A DNA stretch of 64,000 bases from Bradyrhizobium commune (GCF_015624505.1 NZ_CP061379.1:3782001-3846000), one strand, 5' to 3'. Positions 43,228-52,383 are shown, counted from the stretch's first letter. Numbers and translations: made by a program. Notes: a model not told the origin generated them from the sequence alone.

Positions 43228-43390
43228 ATCCGTCTCCTGAGCAGGTGGTCCCCGCACCGACGCTTACGCCCCGGCCCGATCGCGAAAAGTGATCTAGATC
43301 ACTGTTTCTCGGTATGAGTCGTGCGCCCGGCGGTCCGGGTTCAATACATCCGGTACCCGTCCAAAGTTTGGCCGGAAGAGAACGTTCCTA

Positions 43391-43439
43391 GAGCATGATC
43401 CGGAAAAGTGCGCCGCGGCTTTCCGGGAAGATCATGCTC
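43391..43439. repeat. Rhizobiales palindromic intergenic repeat
   Basis: GAGCATGATC (43391-43400) and GATCATGCTC (43430-43439) are perfect reverse complements flanking CGGAAAAG...CTTTCCGG, also complementary. This unit is widespread in Bradyrhizobium and other Rhizobiales. Confidence 0.85.
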
Positions 43440-43450
43440 AAACAACAACC

Positions 43451-43491
43451 TAAAGCGCGATGACGACTTATCCCAATCTCATCGCGCTTTA
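43451..43491. repeat. Second palindromic repeat, overlapping a stop codon
   Basis: AAAGCGCGATGA (43452-43463) pairs perfectly with TCATCGCGCTTT (43479-43490). The right arm carries the TAA stop of the PheC-like gene (minus strand), so it can act as its 3' hairpin. Confidence 0.8.
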
Positions 43492-44262
43492 GTCGAACCA
43501 GGCGGCGTAGATCTTCTTGTAGCTGCCGTCTTCCATCGAGATGTGCAGCCACTGGTCGACGAAGGCCTTCAGCGCCAAGTCGCGCTGGAGCCAGTAGGCC
43601 TTTTCCGAGAAGTCGAACGGCTTGTCGGGATGCACCGCGCAGAGCACGCCGGAATGCTGCTTCTGCTGGTAGCGGGTCTCGGAGGCGTCCGTCATCATCA
43701 GATCGGCATTGCCCTTGGCGATCTCGTCGAAGATCGCGGTGTTGTCGGGGAAGACGGTGATGTCGGCATCCCTGACGTTGGCGCGCGCAAAACGCTCATT
43801 GGTCCCGCCGGGATTGACGATGACCCGGGTGCCTTTCTTGTCGATGTCCGCGATCGACTGGTACTTGCCGACATCGGCGCAGCGCGCGATCGGCGTCTTG
43901 CCCTCGCGCATGATCGGGATCGAGAAGAAGCCCTTCTTCTGCCGGTCGAGCGTGACCGAGACGCCGTCGGCCTCGAAATCCTTCATCAGCTTGGGCCAAG
44001 CGGTCGGTACGAACTCGACCTTGACGCCGAGCGCCTTGCCCAGTGCTTCCGCCATATCGACGTCGAAGCCAGAGAACTGCTGCGTGGCCTTCTCCAGATA
44101 GGTGAAGGGCTTGTAGTCGCCGGTCATGCCGACGCGCAGCGTGCCGCGCTTGATGATCTCGTCGAGGCGCGAGGGCACCGGCTGCTGTGCGTGCACTGAG
44201 AGGTTTGCCAGCAACATCACGACCAAAGCCGCCAGGATTCGAACGGTCATTCGAACGGTCAT
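43489..44262 (-). CDS. PheC-like periplasmic cyclohexadienyl dehydratase/family-3 binding protein, with apparent internal deletion
   Basis: A 257-residue protein with signal peptide (ILAALVVMLLANLSVHAQQ). The sequence tracks periplasmic cyclohexadienyl/arogenate dehydratase PheC: KRGTLRVGMTGDYKPFTYLE, GFDVDMAEALGKALG, IPIMREGKTPIARCADV, IVNPGGTNERFARANV, ADLMMTDASETRYQ, AVHPDKPFDFSEKAYWLQRD. Between LMKDFEAD and GVSVTLDRQ about seven residues are absent compared with the remembered PheC pattern (DxRFDIAMSGISI), a core segment. Whether it still dehydrates prephenate/arogenate or only binds a ligand is unclear. Monocistronic. Confidence 0.85.
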   Translation of the reverse strand: MTVRMTVRILAALVVMLLANLSVHAQQPVPSRLDEIIKRGTLRVGMTGDYKPFTYLEKATQQFSGFDVDMAEALGKALGVKVEFVPTAWPKLMKDFEADGVSVTLDRQKKGFFSIPIMREGKTPIARCADVGKYQSIADIDKKGTRVIVNPGGTNERFARANVRDADITVFPDNTAIFDEIAKGNADLMMTDASETRYQQKQHSGVLCAVHPDKPFDFSEKAYWLQRDLALKAFVDQWLHISMEDGSYKKIYAAWFD

Positions 44263-44365
44263 CTCTTTTCCACCTGCGCCCGAGCTGTCATTATACAGCT
44301 CTCCTGACTTGGATTTAGACCAGATGCTCGCCGCTGGCGAGGCCGGAATTAGAGGGAATTATGAA

Positions 44366-44875
44366 GTGACGATCTCGATGTACGAGGCCTCGGTTGGCCT
44401 GTTCGCGCCATATCTACGCAACCTGTCCGTCCTGCTCGACAAGGGCGTCGCCTATGCCGAGACCCGGAAGTTCAATCCGACGGTCCTGCTCGGGATGCGC
44501 ATGGCGCCGAACATGTATGATCTGGCGCAGCAGGTCGGCGAGGCCTGCCGCCACGCCACCGTCGCCCCGGCCTTGCTGGCGCAGTGCGAACCGGTCGCGC
44601 TGCCGCCGCTGGAGCACGACATGGCCGGGCTTCAGGCGCGCATCGCCACGTCAATCGAATTCATCGAAAGCCTGCCGCGCGCCGAGATCGATGCGGCCGC
44701 TGAGCTCAAAGTCTTCTTCAAGCTGAAGAACGGGACCGAGCTGCCCTTTACCGGGCGGACGCTGCTGCTCACCAACAGCGTCCCGCAGTTCTTCTTTCAC
44801 GTCACGACCGCCTACGACCTGCTGCGGCACGCCGGCGTCGAGCTCGTGAAGAAGGACTTCTTGGGGCGCAAGTAA
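44366..44875 (+). CDS. DUF1993 family protein
   Basis: A 169-residue protein from the GTG at 44366 (MTISMYEASVGLFAPYLRNL), chosen because family members start MTISMYQAS and AGAGGG lies 9 bp upstream; the open frame goes further upstream to 44126 but overlaps the PheC-like promoter. Family features: LSVLLDKGVAYAETRKF, LLGMRMAPNMYDLAQQVGEA, PPLEHDMAGLQARI and FFFHVTTAYDLLRHAGVELV. The four-helix DinB-like fold often binds a metal through His; function unknown. It converges on the next gene. Confidence 0.85.
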   Translation: MTISMYEASVGLFAPYLRNLSVLLDKGVAYAETRKFNPTVLLGMRMAPNMYDLAQQVGEACRHATVAPALLAQCEPVALPPLEHDMAGLQARIATSIEFIESLPRAEIDAAAELKVFFKLKNGTELPFTGRTLLLTNSVPQFFFHVTTAYDLLRHAGVELVKKDFLGRK

Positions 44876-45352
44876 TTACGCTTCGCCCTTGCGCTCGTAG
44901 TCGGCGAGCGAGCTGCGGCCGGCGATCTCGCTGCGCAGCAGCTCGAAGCGCCGATGCGCCTCGTCCTCGTGCGTATCGACGAAATGCACGGCGGCCTCGC
45001 TCGTCATCGGGCCGCTGATCACGGGCGCGGACTGCTCGCCGATGGTCTCGTGGACGTAATACTGGCCGTCGTCGCCACGATGAACGGTCCACTTGAGCCG
45101 GATCGCGACCATCGGCCCGGGGCCGACCTTGCTGTAGCCGTCGGCATCGGTGTGATCAGGCACCAGCGGCTGTTCCTCGACCACGGGGTGCTCATGCTCG
45201 TCGAGGGCGGACTCTTCGGCAACGACCGGATGCTCTTCAGCCGCGACCGCTTCCGTCTCGGTGGTGTCCCGGACGACGAAGGTGGGCTCGGGGTGCTCGA
45301 AAATGCTGGCGATGGTCGCCAGCGCTTGGTCGGTCGGGTCGATCTCTGACAA
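44876..45352 (-). CDS. Conserved hypothetical acidic protein
   Basis: A 158-residue protein starting at a TTG with GGAGG upstream (MSEIDPTDQALATIASIFEH). The N-terminal half is very acidic with repeated HPVV-E motifs (EEHPVVAEE, EHEHPVVEEQPL). The C-terminal half (KWTVHRGDDGQYYVHETIGE, SEAAVHFVDTHEDEAHRRF) looks folded. No recognisable family or signal peptide. Its stop abuts the DUF1993 stop, so the two converge. Real coding is supported by clear codon bias and an SD. Confidence 0.7.
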   Translation of the reverse strand: MSEIDPTDQALATIASIFEHPEPTFVVRDTTETEAVAAEEHPVVAEESALDEHEHPVVEEQPLVPDHTDADGYSKVGPGPMVAIRLKWTVHRGDDGQYYVHETIGEQSAPVISGPMTSEAAVHFVDTHEDEAHRRFELLRSEIAGRSSLADYERKGEA

Positions 45353-45522
45353 GGGTCCATCCTCCAGCTCGACGCGGCCGGCAAGTCTGTCCCACTGCCG
45401 CCGCGGCCGGACTTATTACGCGGGTTTGATTAAGGCTGAGTTGGGGCTCGATCTGCACCAAAATGGGACGCATTCTGGCCTTCCGAAGGCGGACCGATTG
45501 GCCGTCCGCCTCCGGATTGTCC

Positions 45523-46512
45523 TCAGCCCAGCACATCCTGATTGATGATGTTCTGCCGAATCGGATCGCCGTCCAGCACACTCAGGATGTTGCGCGCGGT
45601 TTGCTCGCTCATGCGCTGGACGGCCTCGACGGTGACGCCGGCGACGTGCGGCGCCATGATGACGTTGGGCAGCGTGAACAGCGCGTTCGTGACGGGCGGC
45701 GGCTCCACCTCGAACACGTCGATGCCGGCGCCGGCGAGCTTGCCGGAGACGAGCGCGTCGTAGAGTGCGGCTTCCTTCACGATGCCGCCGCGTGCGGTGT
45801 TGATGAGATAGGACTTTGGCTTCATCCGTCCGATCCGCGCGGCGTCGAACAGGCCGACGGTCTCGGGCGTCTTCGGGCAGTGGATGGTGACGAAGTCGGC
45901 GTGCGGCAGCGCCGCATCGAGATCGGCGACCAGCTCGCAGCCGGCAGCCGTGATCTCAGCGGCTCCCTTGTAGGGGTCGTAGACCTGCACCTTCATTTCC
46001 ATCGCCTGGCAGCGCTTGGCGGTGCGGGTGCCGATACGGCCGAAACCGACGATCAGCACGGTCTTGCCGTAGAGGTCGAACGGCAGCATGCCGAGCCGGT
46101 CGGCCCATTTGCCGTCCTTGACGCAGGCATGCATCTCATTTGCGCGCTTGGCCAGCGTCAGCATCATGAACAGCGCCTGCTCGGCGACCGAGGGCGAGTT
46201 GGCGCTGCCGGCCACCATCAGCGGCACCTTGCGGCGCGAGAGGGCGGGCACGTCGACGGCGTCATAGCCGACGCCGATGCGGGTCACCACCTTCATGTCT
46301 TTTGACGCCTCGAGCTCGGTCTCGCCGAAGGCGGTGGCACCTAACGCCACGCCATGGACCGGCGCATGGCTCTTCAGCATCGCCTCGAAGTCCTTGGCCG
46401 AGATCAGGTTCGGAAATTCGACGAGCTCGATATCGTCCCGCTGGGTGAGGAGGGCGCGTGCCGCTTGCGACAAAGTTTGTGTAACGAAAATCTTCTTCTT
46501 GTTGGTCGCCAT
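45523..46512 (-). CDS. D-2-hydroxyacid dehydrogenase (phosphoglycerate dehydrogenase-like)
   Basis: A 329-residue NAD-dependent dehydrogenase from ATG 46512 (MATNKKKIFVTQTLSQAARA). Rossmann motif VLIVGFGRIGTRTAKRCQAM; catalytic Arg in INTARGGIVKEAAL, Glu in DVFEVEPPP and His in MAPHVAGVTVEAVQ are all present. It lacks the C-terminal ACT region of SerA. It is the last gene in a carbohydrate ABC operon, 35 bp after the ATPase, which suggests it oxidises or reduces a hydroxy-acid derived from the imported sugar or sugar acid. The in-frame extension up to 46920 is antisense-like noise. Confidence 0.92.
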   Translation of the reverse strand: MATNKKKIFVTQTLSQAARALLTQRDDIELVEFPNLISAKDFEAMLKSHAPVHGVALGATAFGETELEASKDMKVVTRIGVGYDAVDVPALSRRKVPLMVAGSANSPSVAEQALFMMLTLAKRANEMHACVKDGKWADRLGMLPFDLYGKTVLIVGFGRIGTRTAKRCQAMEMKVQVYDPYKGAAEITAAGCELVADLDAALPHADFVTIHCPKTPETVGLFDAARIGRMKPKSYLINTARGGIVKEAALYDALVSGKLAGAGIDVFEVEPPPVTNALFTLPNVIMAPHVAGVTVEAVQRMSEQTARNILSVLDGDPIRQNIINQDVLG

Positions 46513-46547
46513 TGCTCCCTGCCTGCTTGCGTTTCTTGGCCGGCGGG

Positions 46548-47648
46548 TTACAGCACGACGCCGGTCGCCTCGTTTAGCAGGTGCATGTTGTTGAGGTCCA
46601 TCGCCAAACGCATGGGAGCTCCGTCCTTGGCGCCGGCATTGGGATTGACGCGGCCGCAGACCGGCGTGCCGTCGAGGGTGAAATACACCAGCGTCTCCAT
46701 TCCCATCGGCTCGGTGACGTCGAGCACGGTGTCGAAGGTCTCGACGCCCGGCTCGAGGTGCGCATGCGACTCGGCGAGATGCTCCGGGCGGATGCCGAGC
46801 AACAGCTTCTCGCTGCGCGGCAGCGCGTTGTAGCGGGCGGCGCGGGCCGCCGGCAGCGGGAAGGCGATACGGTCTGTGAGACGAATTTGAACCGAGCCAG
46901 CAACGTCCTCGAGTCGGCACGGAATAAAATTCATCGCTGGTGAGCCGATGAAGCCCGCGACGAAGCGCGTCGCCGGCTTGTGGTAGAGCTCATTCGGCGT
47001 GCCGATCTGCTCGATGCGGCCCTTGTTCATCACCACGACGCGGTCGGCCAGCGTCATCGCCTCGACCTGGTCGTGGGTGACGTAGACGGTGGTGGTGCGC
47101 ACCTTCTGATGCACCTTCTTGATCTCGATCCGCATCTGCACGCGCAGCTTGGCGTCGAGATTGGACAGCGGCTCGTCGAACAAAAAGACTTTCGGATTGC
47201 GGACGATGGCGCGCCCCATCGCCACGCGCTGGCGCTGGCCGCCGGAGAGCTGCTTCGGCTTGCGGTCGATCAGGTCGGTGATGTCCAGGAGGCGGGCGGC
47301 TTCCGTCACCCGCGCCTTGATCTCGGCCTTGGGATAGTGCTTCAGCCGCAGCCCGAACGACATGTTCTCCGCGACCGTCATATGCGGGTAGAGCGCGTAG
47401 TTCTGGAACACCATGGCGATGTCGCGGTCCTTGGGTGGGACGTCGTTGACGACGTCGCCGCCGATCATGATGTCGCCGTCGCTGATGTCCTCGAGCCCTG
47501 CGATCATGCGCAGCGTTGTCGATTTGCCGCAGCCGGAGGGGCCAACCAACACGATGAACTCGTGGTCGGCAATATCGAGGTCGATGCCGCGCACGGCTTC
47601 AACATCGTCGTAACGCTTGACCACTTTCCGCAAAGCAACGTCAGCCAT
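46548..47648 (-). CDS. Carbohydrate ABC transporter ATP-binding protein (UgpC/MalK type)
   Basis: A 366-residue ATPase: [12 protein letters not shown] (Walker A), [15 protein letters not shown] (signature), [15 protein letters not shown] (Walker B), and a C-terminal OB-type regulatory domain of ~120 residues ([26 protein letters not shown]) usual for MalK/UgpC. It lies 6 bp after the downstream permease and serves both permeases. The next gene is the hydroxyacid dehydrogenase. Confidence 0.95.
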   Translation of the reverse strand: MADVALRKVVKRYDDVEAVRGIDLDIADHEFIVLVGPSGCGKSTTLRMIAGLEDISDGDIMIGGDVVNDVPPKDRDIAMVFQNYALYPHMTVAENMSFGLRLKHYPKAEIKARVTEAARLLDITDLIDRKPKQLSGGQRQRVAMGRAIVRNPKVFLFDEPLSNLDAKLRVQMRIEIKKVHQKVRTTTVYVTHDQVEAMTLADRVVVMNKGRIEQIGTPNELYHKPATRFVAGFIGSPAMNFIPCRLEDVAGSVQIRLTDRIAFPLPAARAARYNALPRSEKLLLGIRPEHLAESHAHLEPGVETFDTVLDVTEPMGMETLVYFTLDGTPVCGRVNPNAGAKDGAPMRLAMDLNNMHLLNEATGVVL

Positions 47649-47654
47649 GAGACA

Positions 47655-48566
47655 TCAACCCTTTGTCGCGCCAGCGGTGAGACCGGCAATGTAATAGTCC
47701 ATCAGGAAGGCGTAGATGATCAGCGGCGGAGCGGCGCCGAGCAGCGCGCCGGTCATGATCTGACCCCAGTTGAAGACGTCGCCTTTGATCAGCGTCGTGG
47801 TGATGCCGACCGGCAGCACGAGCTGGTCAATGGATGTCGTGAACACGAGGGGATAGAGGAACTGGGCCCAGGACACCGTGAAGGCGAAGATCGTCGCGGC
47901 GATCAGCCCCGGCAGAGCGACCGGAATGAAGATCCGCAGCAGGGTCTGGAGCCATGAGGCCCCGTCGATGATTGCGGCCTCATCGAGTTCTTTCGGGATC
48001 GAGGCGAAATAGCCGATCATGATCCAGGTGCAGAACGGCACGGTCAGCGTCGGATAGATGAACACCAGCACATACCAGCGGTTTAGAAGCGTAATGCCGG
48101 TGAAGTCCTGGATCACCGCCAGCATCTTGAACAGCGGAATGAACAACAGGCTGTCCGGAATGAGGTAGGTGAGGAAGACGCCGGTCGCGAGCGTCGCCGA
48201 GCCCCAGAACTTCATCCGCGCCAGTGCGAACGCGGCGGGGATGCTGATCAGCATCGTCACAATCACGACCGTGATCGAGATGATCGACGAGTTCCAGAAG
48301 AAGCGCAGGAACTGGTTCGAGGTCAGCAGCTCGACATAGTTCGACAAGGTGGGGTGAAACACCCACCACGGATTGGTCGCCGCCGAGATCTCCGCGCTGC
48401 TCTTGAGCGAGGTGATCAGCATGTAGAGAGGCGGCGTCAGGAAGAAGATCGCAAACAGCACGAGGAAGAAATAGGACCAGCGCAGCGCCCAGGTCCGGTC
48501 CCGGCTCATGCTGCTGAGTTTGACCTTGCGGGAAGGGCCAGCCTTGTCGATTGCGAGCGTGCTCAT
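47655..48566 (-). CDS. Carbohydrate ABC transporter permease (MalG type)
   Basis: A 303-residue CUT1 permease from ATG 48566, six membrane helices, start MSTLAIDKAGPSRKVKLSSM. EAA loop at ELDEAAIIDGASWLQTLLRIFIPVALPGL. It overlaps the upstream permease by 1 bp (TGATG) and precedes the ATPase by 6 bp. It pairs with the MalF-type protein to form the channel. A longer in-frame extension (to 48857) overlaps the upstream gene and is rejected. Confidence 0.95.
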   Translation of the reverse strand: MSTLAIDKAGPSRKVKLSSMSRDRTWALRWSYFFLVLFAIFFLTPPLYMLITSLKSSAEISAATNPWWVFHPTLSNYVELLTSNQFLRFFWNSSIISITVVIVTMLISIPAAFALARMKFWGSATLATGVFLTYLIPDSLLFIPLFKMLAVIQDFTGITLLNRWYVLVFIYPTLTVPFCTWIMIGYFASIPKELDEAAIIDGASWLQTLLRIFIPVALPGLIAATIFAFTVSWAQFLYPLVFTTSIDQLVLPVGITTTLIKGDVFNWGQIMTGALLGAAPPLIIYAFLMDYYIAGLTAGATKG

Positions 48567-49504
48567 CAGGCTTCGTTCCCACGTTTGTTGACATCGCGCA
48601 GGATGAAGATCGCGGCGACGGCGAGGATCGGCACCATGAACAGCGAGACGCAGGCGCCGAGCGGAATGTCGCTGCTCTGGATGCCGACCTGGAACGCCCA
48701 GGTGGCGAACAGATGCGTCCGGTCGAGCGGTCCGCCCGAAGTGAGGATGCGCACGATGTCGAAATTGGCGAAGGTCACGATCAGCGAGAACAGCGTGGTG
48801 ATCGCGATGATGTTGCGCATCATCGGCAAGGTGATATGCCAGATCTTTTGCCACCAATTGGCGCCGTCGATCGACGCCGCCTCATAGAGCTGGTCGGGCA
48901 CGGATTTCAGCGCGGCCAGATACATGATCAGGAAGAACGGCGCGCCGTACCAGACGTTGACGAGGATGACGGAGAAGCGCGCCCAGAAGGTGTCGCCGAG
49001 CCAGGGGATCGGACCGACGCCGAAGAAGGAGAGCGTGTAGTTGAAGGCGCTATAGGACGGATCGAACAGCCACAGCCATGCCAGCGTGCTCATCGCCGGC
49101 GGAATGACCCAGGGCACCAGCAGCATGCCGCGCCATTTGCGTTGTTTCTTGCCGGGAATGTTGTGGACGAAATGCGCGACGATGAAGCCGATCAGCGCCT
49201 TGAAGACCACGGCGGTAATCGCGAAGATGCAGGACTGCTTCACCACCATCCAGAAGGTCTCGCGCTTGAACAGGAAGGTGAAATTGCCCAGCCCGACGAA
49301 TTTCGTCATCGCCTTGTTCAGCGTCGCCAGGTAGACCGAATAGAAGGCGGGATAGAGCACCAGCAGCACGATCAGCAGAATCAGCGGCAGCGTCAGGAAG
49401 AACGCCACGGTCGATTTCCGACCCATTGCATTGCGGAGGCTCGTACCTTTGCGTCGGCTCGGGGCGCGAATGAGGTTACCTTGCTCAACGACGACATCGG
49501 CCAT
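48566..49504 (-). CDS. Carbohydrate ABC transporter permease (MalF type)
   Basis: A 312-residue CUT1 permease from ATG 49504 (MADVVVEQGNLIRAPSRRKG). Six membrane helices are visible (FFLTLPLILLIVLLVLYPAFY ...), with the EAA motif PDQLYEAASIDGANWWQKIWHITLPMMR. It is the second gene of the operon after the binding protein, 132 bp downstream of its stop. An upstream start at 49627 would overlap that gap and adds no membrane character. Confidence 0.95.
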   Translation of the reverse strand: MADVVVEQGNLIRAPSRRKGTSLRNAMGRKSTVAFFLTLPLILLIVLLVLYPAFYSVYLATLNKAMTKFVGLGNFTFLFKRETFWMVVKQSCIFAITAVVFKALIGFIVAHFVHNIPGKKQRKWRGMLLVPWVIPPAMSTLAWLWLFDPSYSAFNYTLSFFGVGPIPWLGDTFWARFSVILVNVWYGAPFFLIMYLAALKSVPDQLYEAASIDGANWWQKIWHITLPMMRNIIAITTLFSLIVTFANFDIVRILTSGGPLDRTHLFATWAFQVGIQSSDIPLGACVSLFMVPILAVAAIFILRDVNKRGNEA

Positions 49505-49636
49505 GGGCAAACTCTCTTGCGGAAGGTTCAACGGTGAGGCCGGCGACCGGTCGGCTTCATGGACATGCGGACGGAATGAGAGCGCGCCTGGGCGGCTCAC
49601 GCCCGAAGGCATGAACCGCCTTGGCACACACCCGGC

Positions 49637-50977
49637 TCAGGTCCGCATGAAGCCCTCGCACTCGCCCTCGGCCCAGGCGAGCGCCGTGTCCATCTTCTCG
49701 CCCTGCGCAAAGCGCAACGCCATCTTGGTCAGCGTCGCCTGGAAGTAGATCTGCTGCGCGATCTTCGGCGGCGCCGGCGATGCGGCGATCGACAGGGTCT
49801 GCCGGTGGTAGGGATCCGGATAGTGGAACAGCGTGCCCTTCGGCGGCCCTTCCTCGGCCCAGGTCTTGAACTTCGTCATGTTCGCGTAGGCCGGGAGATC
49901 GTATCCGCCGCTCGCCACGACGAACTTTTCAATCGCCGCAGGCGAGGACAGATGGACGAGCAGACTCTTGGCCGCCTCCTTATTCCTGCCGAAGCTCCAG
50001 ACGCCCCAGAAATAGGGCAGGAACGGCGCAAAGCGGCCCTTCGGCCCGGACGGAAAACCATGAGTCCAGCATTGCTCGGCGACCTGCGGCGCATCGCGCT
50101 TCGCAACGGCCCAGGCACTCGGTGGGTTCATGATCATCGCGCCGCGGCCTGAGATCAGCCATTTGTTGTTGGAGGCGTCGTCCCAGGACGGCGCATCGGC
50201 CGGCAACACGGCGATCAGCTTCTTGTAGAATTCGAGCGCCTGTCGCACCTCGTCGGTCTTGACAGTGACATCGCCCTTGGCGTTGACGAGCTCGGCACCA
50301 AAGGATTGGAAGATCGCACCGGCCGTATCGACGCTGTCGGTGGTCTCACCGAGGCCGATGCCAAACGGGAAGCCAGCCTTCTGGCAGGCTTCTGCCGCCT
50401 TCAGGAATGTCTCCAACGTCCAGCTGTCATCTTTCGGCGGGCTGCCGGCCGGGTACATCTCCTGGACGTCGATGCCTGCGTGCTTCTTCATGAGATCGAT
50501 GCGGGAGCAGGGGCCCTTGATCTGGCTTCCCGGCGTTGCTGGTACCGCAAGCCATTTGCCGTCCAACTGTCCCAGATATTTGACGGTGCCGTTGACCTCG
50601 CCGTTCTGCTTGATGAGCGGCTCCATGACGTCGTTGAGCGGCTCGAGATTCTCGGAATAGGCGTGTGGCCACCAGCTCGGCATCTGAAGGATGTCATGGC
50701 CGGACTTGGCCTGCGCTTCGGCCGCCGCGGTCAGCTCAATCTTCTTGTTGTTGCTGGTGATGTAGTCGATGGAGACCTCGACCTTTTCCTTCTCGCCCCA
50801 TTCTTTCACAAGGGCTGTGGAGGCGTCGTTGGCGCCGGGCACCCAGTGGTCCCAGAAACCGATCGAGAGCTTGCCGGCGGCGTAAGCGCCTCGGACATAG
50901 GGCGCCGCGATCAGCGCTGTGGAGGACATTGCAGTGGCAGCCACAAATTGACGTCGCGTCAGTGTCTTGCGTGACAT
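49637..50977 (-). CDS. Carbohydrate ABC transporter substrate-binding protein (family 1, Tat-type signal)
   Basis: A 446-residue periplasmic protein. Its signal peptide MSRKTLTRRQFVAATAMSST carries a twin-arginine motif (TRRQF), so Tat export is likely. The mature region shows family-1 features: KLSIGFWDHWVPGANDAST, TAAAEAQAKSGHDILQMPSW, and the hinge LDGKWLAVPATPGSQ. It begins the operon that also encodes two permeases, an ATPase and a D-2-hydroxyacid dehydrogenase. The ligand (sugar, polyol or sugar acid) cannot be told. A long T-rich stretch precedes the start, where the promoter must be. Confidence 0.92.
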   Translation of the reverse strand: MSRKTLTRRQFVAATAMSSTALIAAPYVRGAYAAGKLSIGFWDHWVPGANDASTALVKEWGEKEKVEVSIDYITSNNKKIELTAAAEAQAKSGHDILQMPSWWPHAYSENLEPLNDVMEPLIKQNGEVNGTVKYLGQLDGKWLAVPATPGSQIKGPCSRIDLMKKHAGIDVQEMYPAGSPPKDDSWTLETFLKAAEACQKAGFPFGIGLGETTDSVDTAGAIFQSFGAELVNAKGDVTVKTDEVRQALEFYKKLIAVLPADAPSWDDASNNKWLISGRGAMIMNPPSAWAVAKRDAPQVAEQCWTHGFPSGPKGRFAPFLPYFWGVWSFGRNKEAAKSLLVHLSSPAAIEKFVVASGGYDLPAYANMTKFKTWAEEGPPKGTLFHYPDPYHRQTLSIAASPAPPKIAQQIYFQATLTKMALRFAQGEKMDTALAWAEGECEGFMRT

Positions 50978-51424
50978 CTCGTTTCCTCGCTTGGGTGTTT
51001 GTTGTTGGAGTTTCCTCTTTCAGTCCCTTTGATTTTTTTGTTTTTGCAGTTTCTTGTTGGAGCCGTCGTCCCCGCTGGCAAACCAGGCGAAGGCGCGGCA
51101 AATTGGTAGCGCGATCAGATCATGATTGATTGCGTCTGTCGAGAAAGCCGAATGCCTTGGCCTCTAGAACTAACGTTGCGTACGGAGAGGCGTCAGTCAC
51201 GACCCGCGCCTGCTCTTTTTGCGACGCACACTTCGGCGCGGACCGGCTCGCGCCGGTCCATGCGCAATTACGCCGCAGTTCCGAATGAGCCTGCATTACC
51301 GTTTCGCGCGAATGACCTTTCGGATGGGGACGGCGACTGCCCGTGCCTAGACCTGGGCGCGGTGAAACCGATAGAGTTGCAACCGGCAGGATGCCTGCCG
51401 TTCGTAGAAGGCAAGCAGATCGAC
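50978..51424. other. Intergenic region between the sugar ABC operon and the Spy-like gene
   Basis: 447 bp separate two divergent genes. It includes an unusual T-rich run on the plus strand near 51025-51055 (GATTTTTTTGTTTTTGCAG). The right half reads through in frame from 51122 but lacks a signal. I found no clear promoter boxes or operator dyads. Confidence 0.5.
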
Positions 51425-52273
51425 ATGGAGACCAGAATGATCACCCCGGCGCCGCCTGCGCGGCTTCGCCTGCGACGATGGCTCGCGCTTGGGTCCGTGC
51501 TTATGCTGCTGCTGGGCGCAGCCGCGGTTGCGAATGCCCAAGGTTTGGTCAAGGGCGTCCAGGACGGAGCTGCGGCCGGCAACAAGGCAGCTGGTCCCGT
51601 CGGCGGCGTCCTTGGTGGCGCCATCGGCGGCGTGGTCGGGGTCTTCACTGGCGTGCTCGGCGTCGGCAACAATGGCCAGGCGCCGGCCGCCAAGGACGCC
51701 AGCAAGGATGCGAGCAAAGACGCTGGCAAGGATGCTAAGCAGCAGGACGCCAAGGGCGCCGGCAAGGACAAGGACGCCAAGAGCGCCAAGGAGAGTGCCA
51801 AGGACAACACCAAGGCCGCGAAAGGCGCCAAGGCGACCAAGGAGGCCAAGAACGCACCGCAGGAGAACAAGGACGAGAAGGACGTCACGGTCCTGACCCA
51901 GACCGGTGCGCCGCAACTGACTCCTGATCAGATCGTCGCCAACAGCGATTCCTATATCGATCGCATCAAAGGCGAACTGAACCTTACCCCCGACCAGGAG
52001 AAGCACTGGTTCGGCTTCTCCAGCGCCATGCACTATCTCGGGCACAACGGCGCCGAGCGTCTCAATCTGCGGGTGGAGCGCGCCAAGCGTGATCCGCCCG
52101 ACGACATCATCGAGCAGATGCGCAACGAGGCGCAATTCCTGATCGATCGCGCCGCCGATCAGCGCAACGTCGCCGATGCCGCCGAGCCGCTGTTTTCGAG
52201 CCTCGACGACAAGCAGAAGCAGCTCTTCATCCAGGAGATGGTGCGCCTCAGCCACGAACGCGGCCTGGATTGA
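51425..52273 (+). CDS. Spy/CpxP-like secreted protein with Ala/Lys-rich linker
   Basis: A 282-residue protein from ATG 51425 (METRMITPAPPARLRLRRWL); ATG 51437 is equally plausible as GGAG lies 6 bp upstream. A signal peptide (LALGSVLMLLLGAAAVANAQ) is followed by a glycine-rich membrane-like stretch (GPVGGVLGGAIGGVVGVFTG), then about 60 residues of K/A/D-rich low-complexity sequence (DASKDAGKDAK, KGAGKDKDAKSAKESAKDN). The C-terminal part has the LTPDQEKHW motif of Spy/LTxxQ proteins with a helical tail. Probably a periplasmic stress or chaperone-like protein. Confidence 0.75.
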   Translation: METRMITPAPPARLRLRRWLALGSVLMLLLGAAAVANAQGLVKGVQDGAAAGNKAAGPVGGVLGGAIGGVVGVFTGVLGVGNNGQAPAAKDASKDASKDAGKDAKQQDAKGAGKDKDAKSAKESAKDNTKAAKGAKATKEAKNAPQENKDEKDVTVLTQTGAPQLTPDQIVANSDSYIDRIKGELNLTPDQEKHWFGFSSAMHYLGHNGAERLNLRVERAKRDPPDDIIEQMRNEAQFLIDRAADQRNVADAAEPLFSSLDDKQKQLFIQEMVRLSHERGLD

Positions 52274-52383
52274 TCAACTTGAATCGGATCGAGCGCGTCT
52301 GAATTAACGTCGGCCGCCACGAATTCGTGATATTCTTGGCGCGTCGGTTATGCTTAGCTTCGCAAGGTGGCTGCGAGGTTGAA

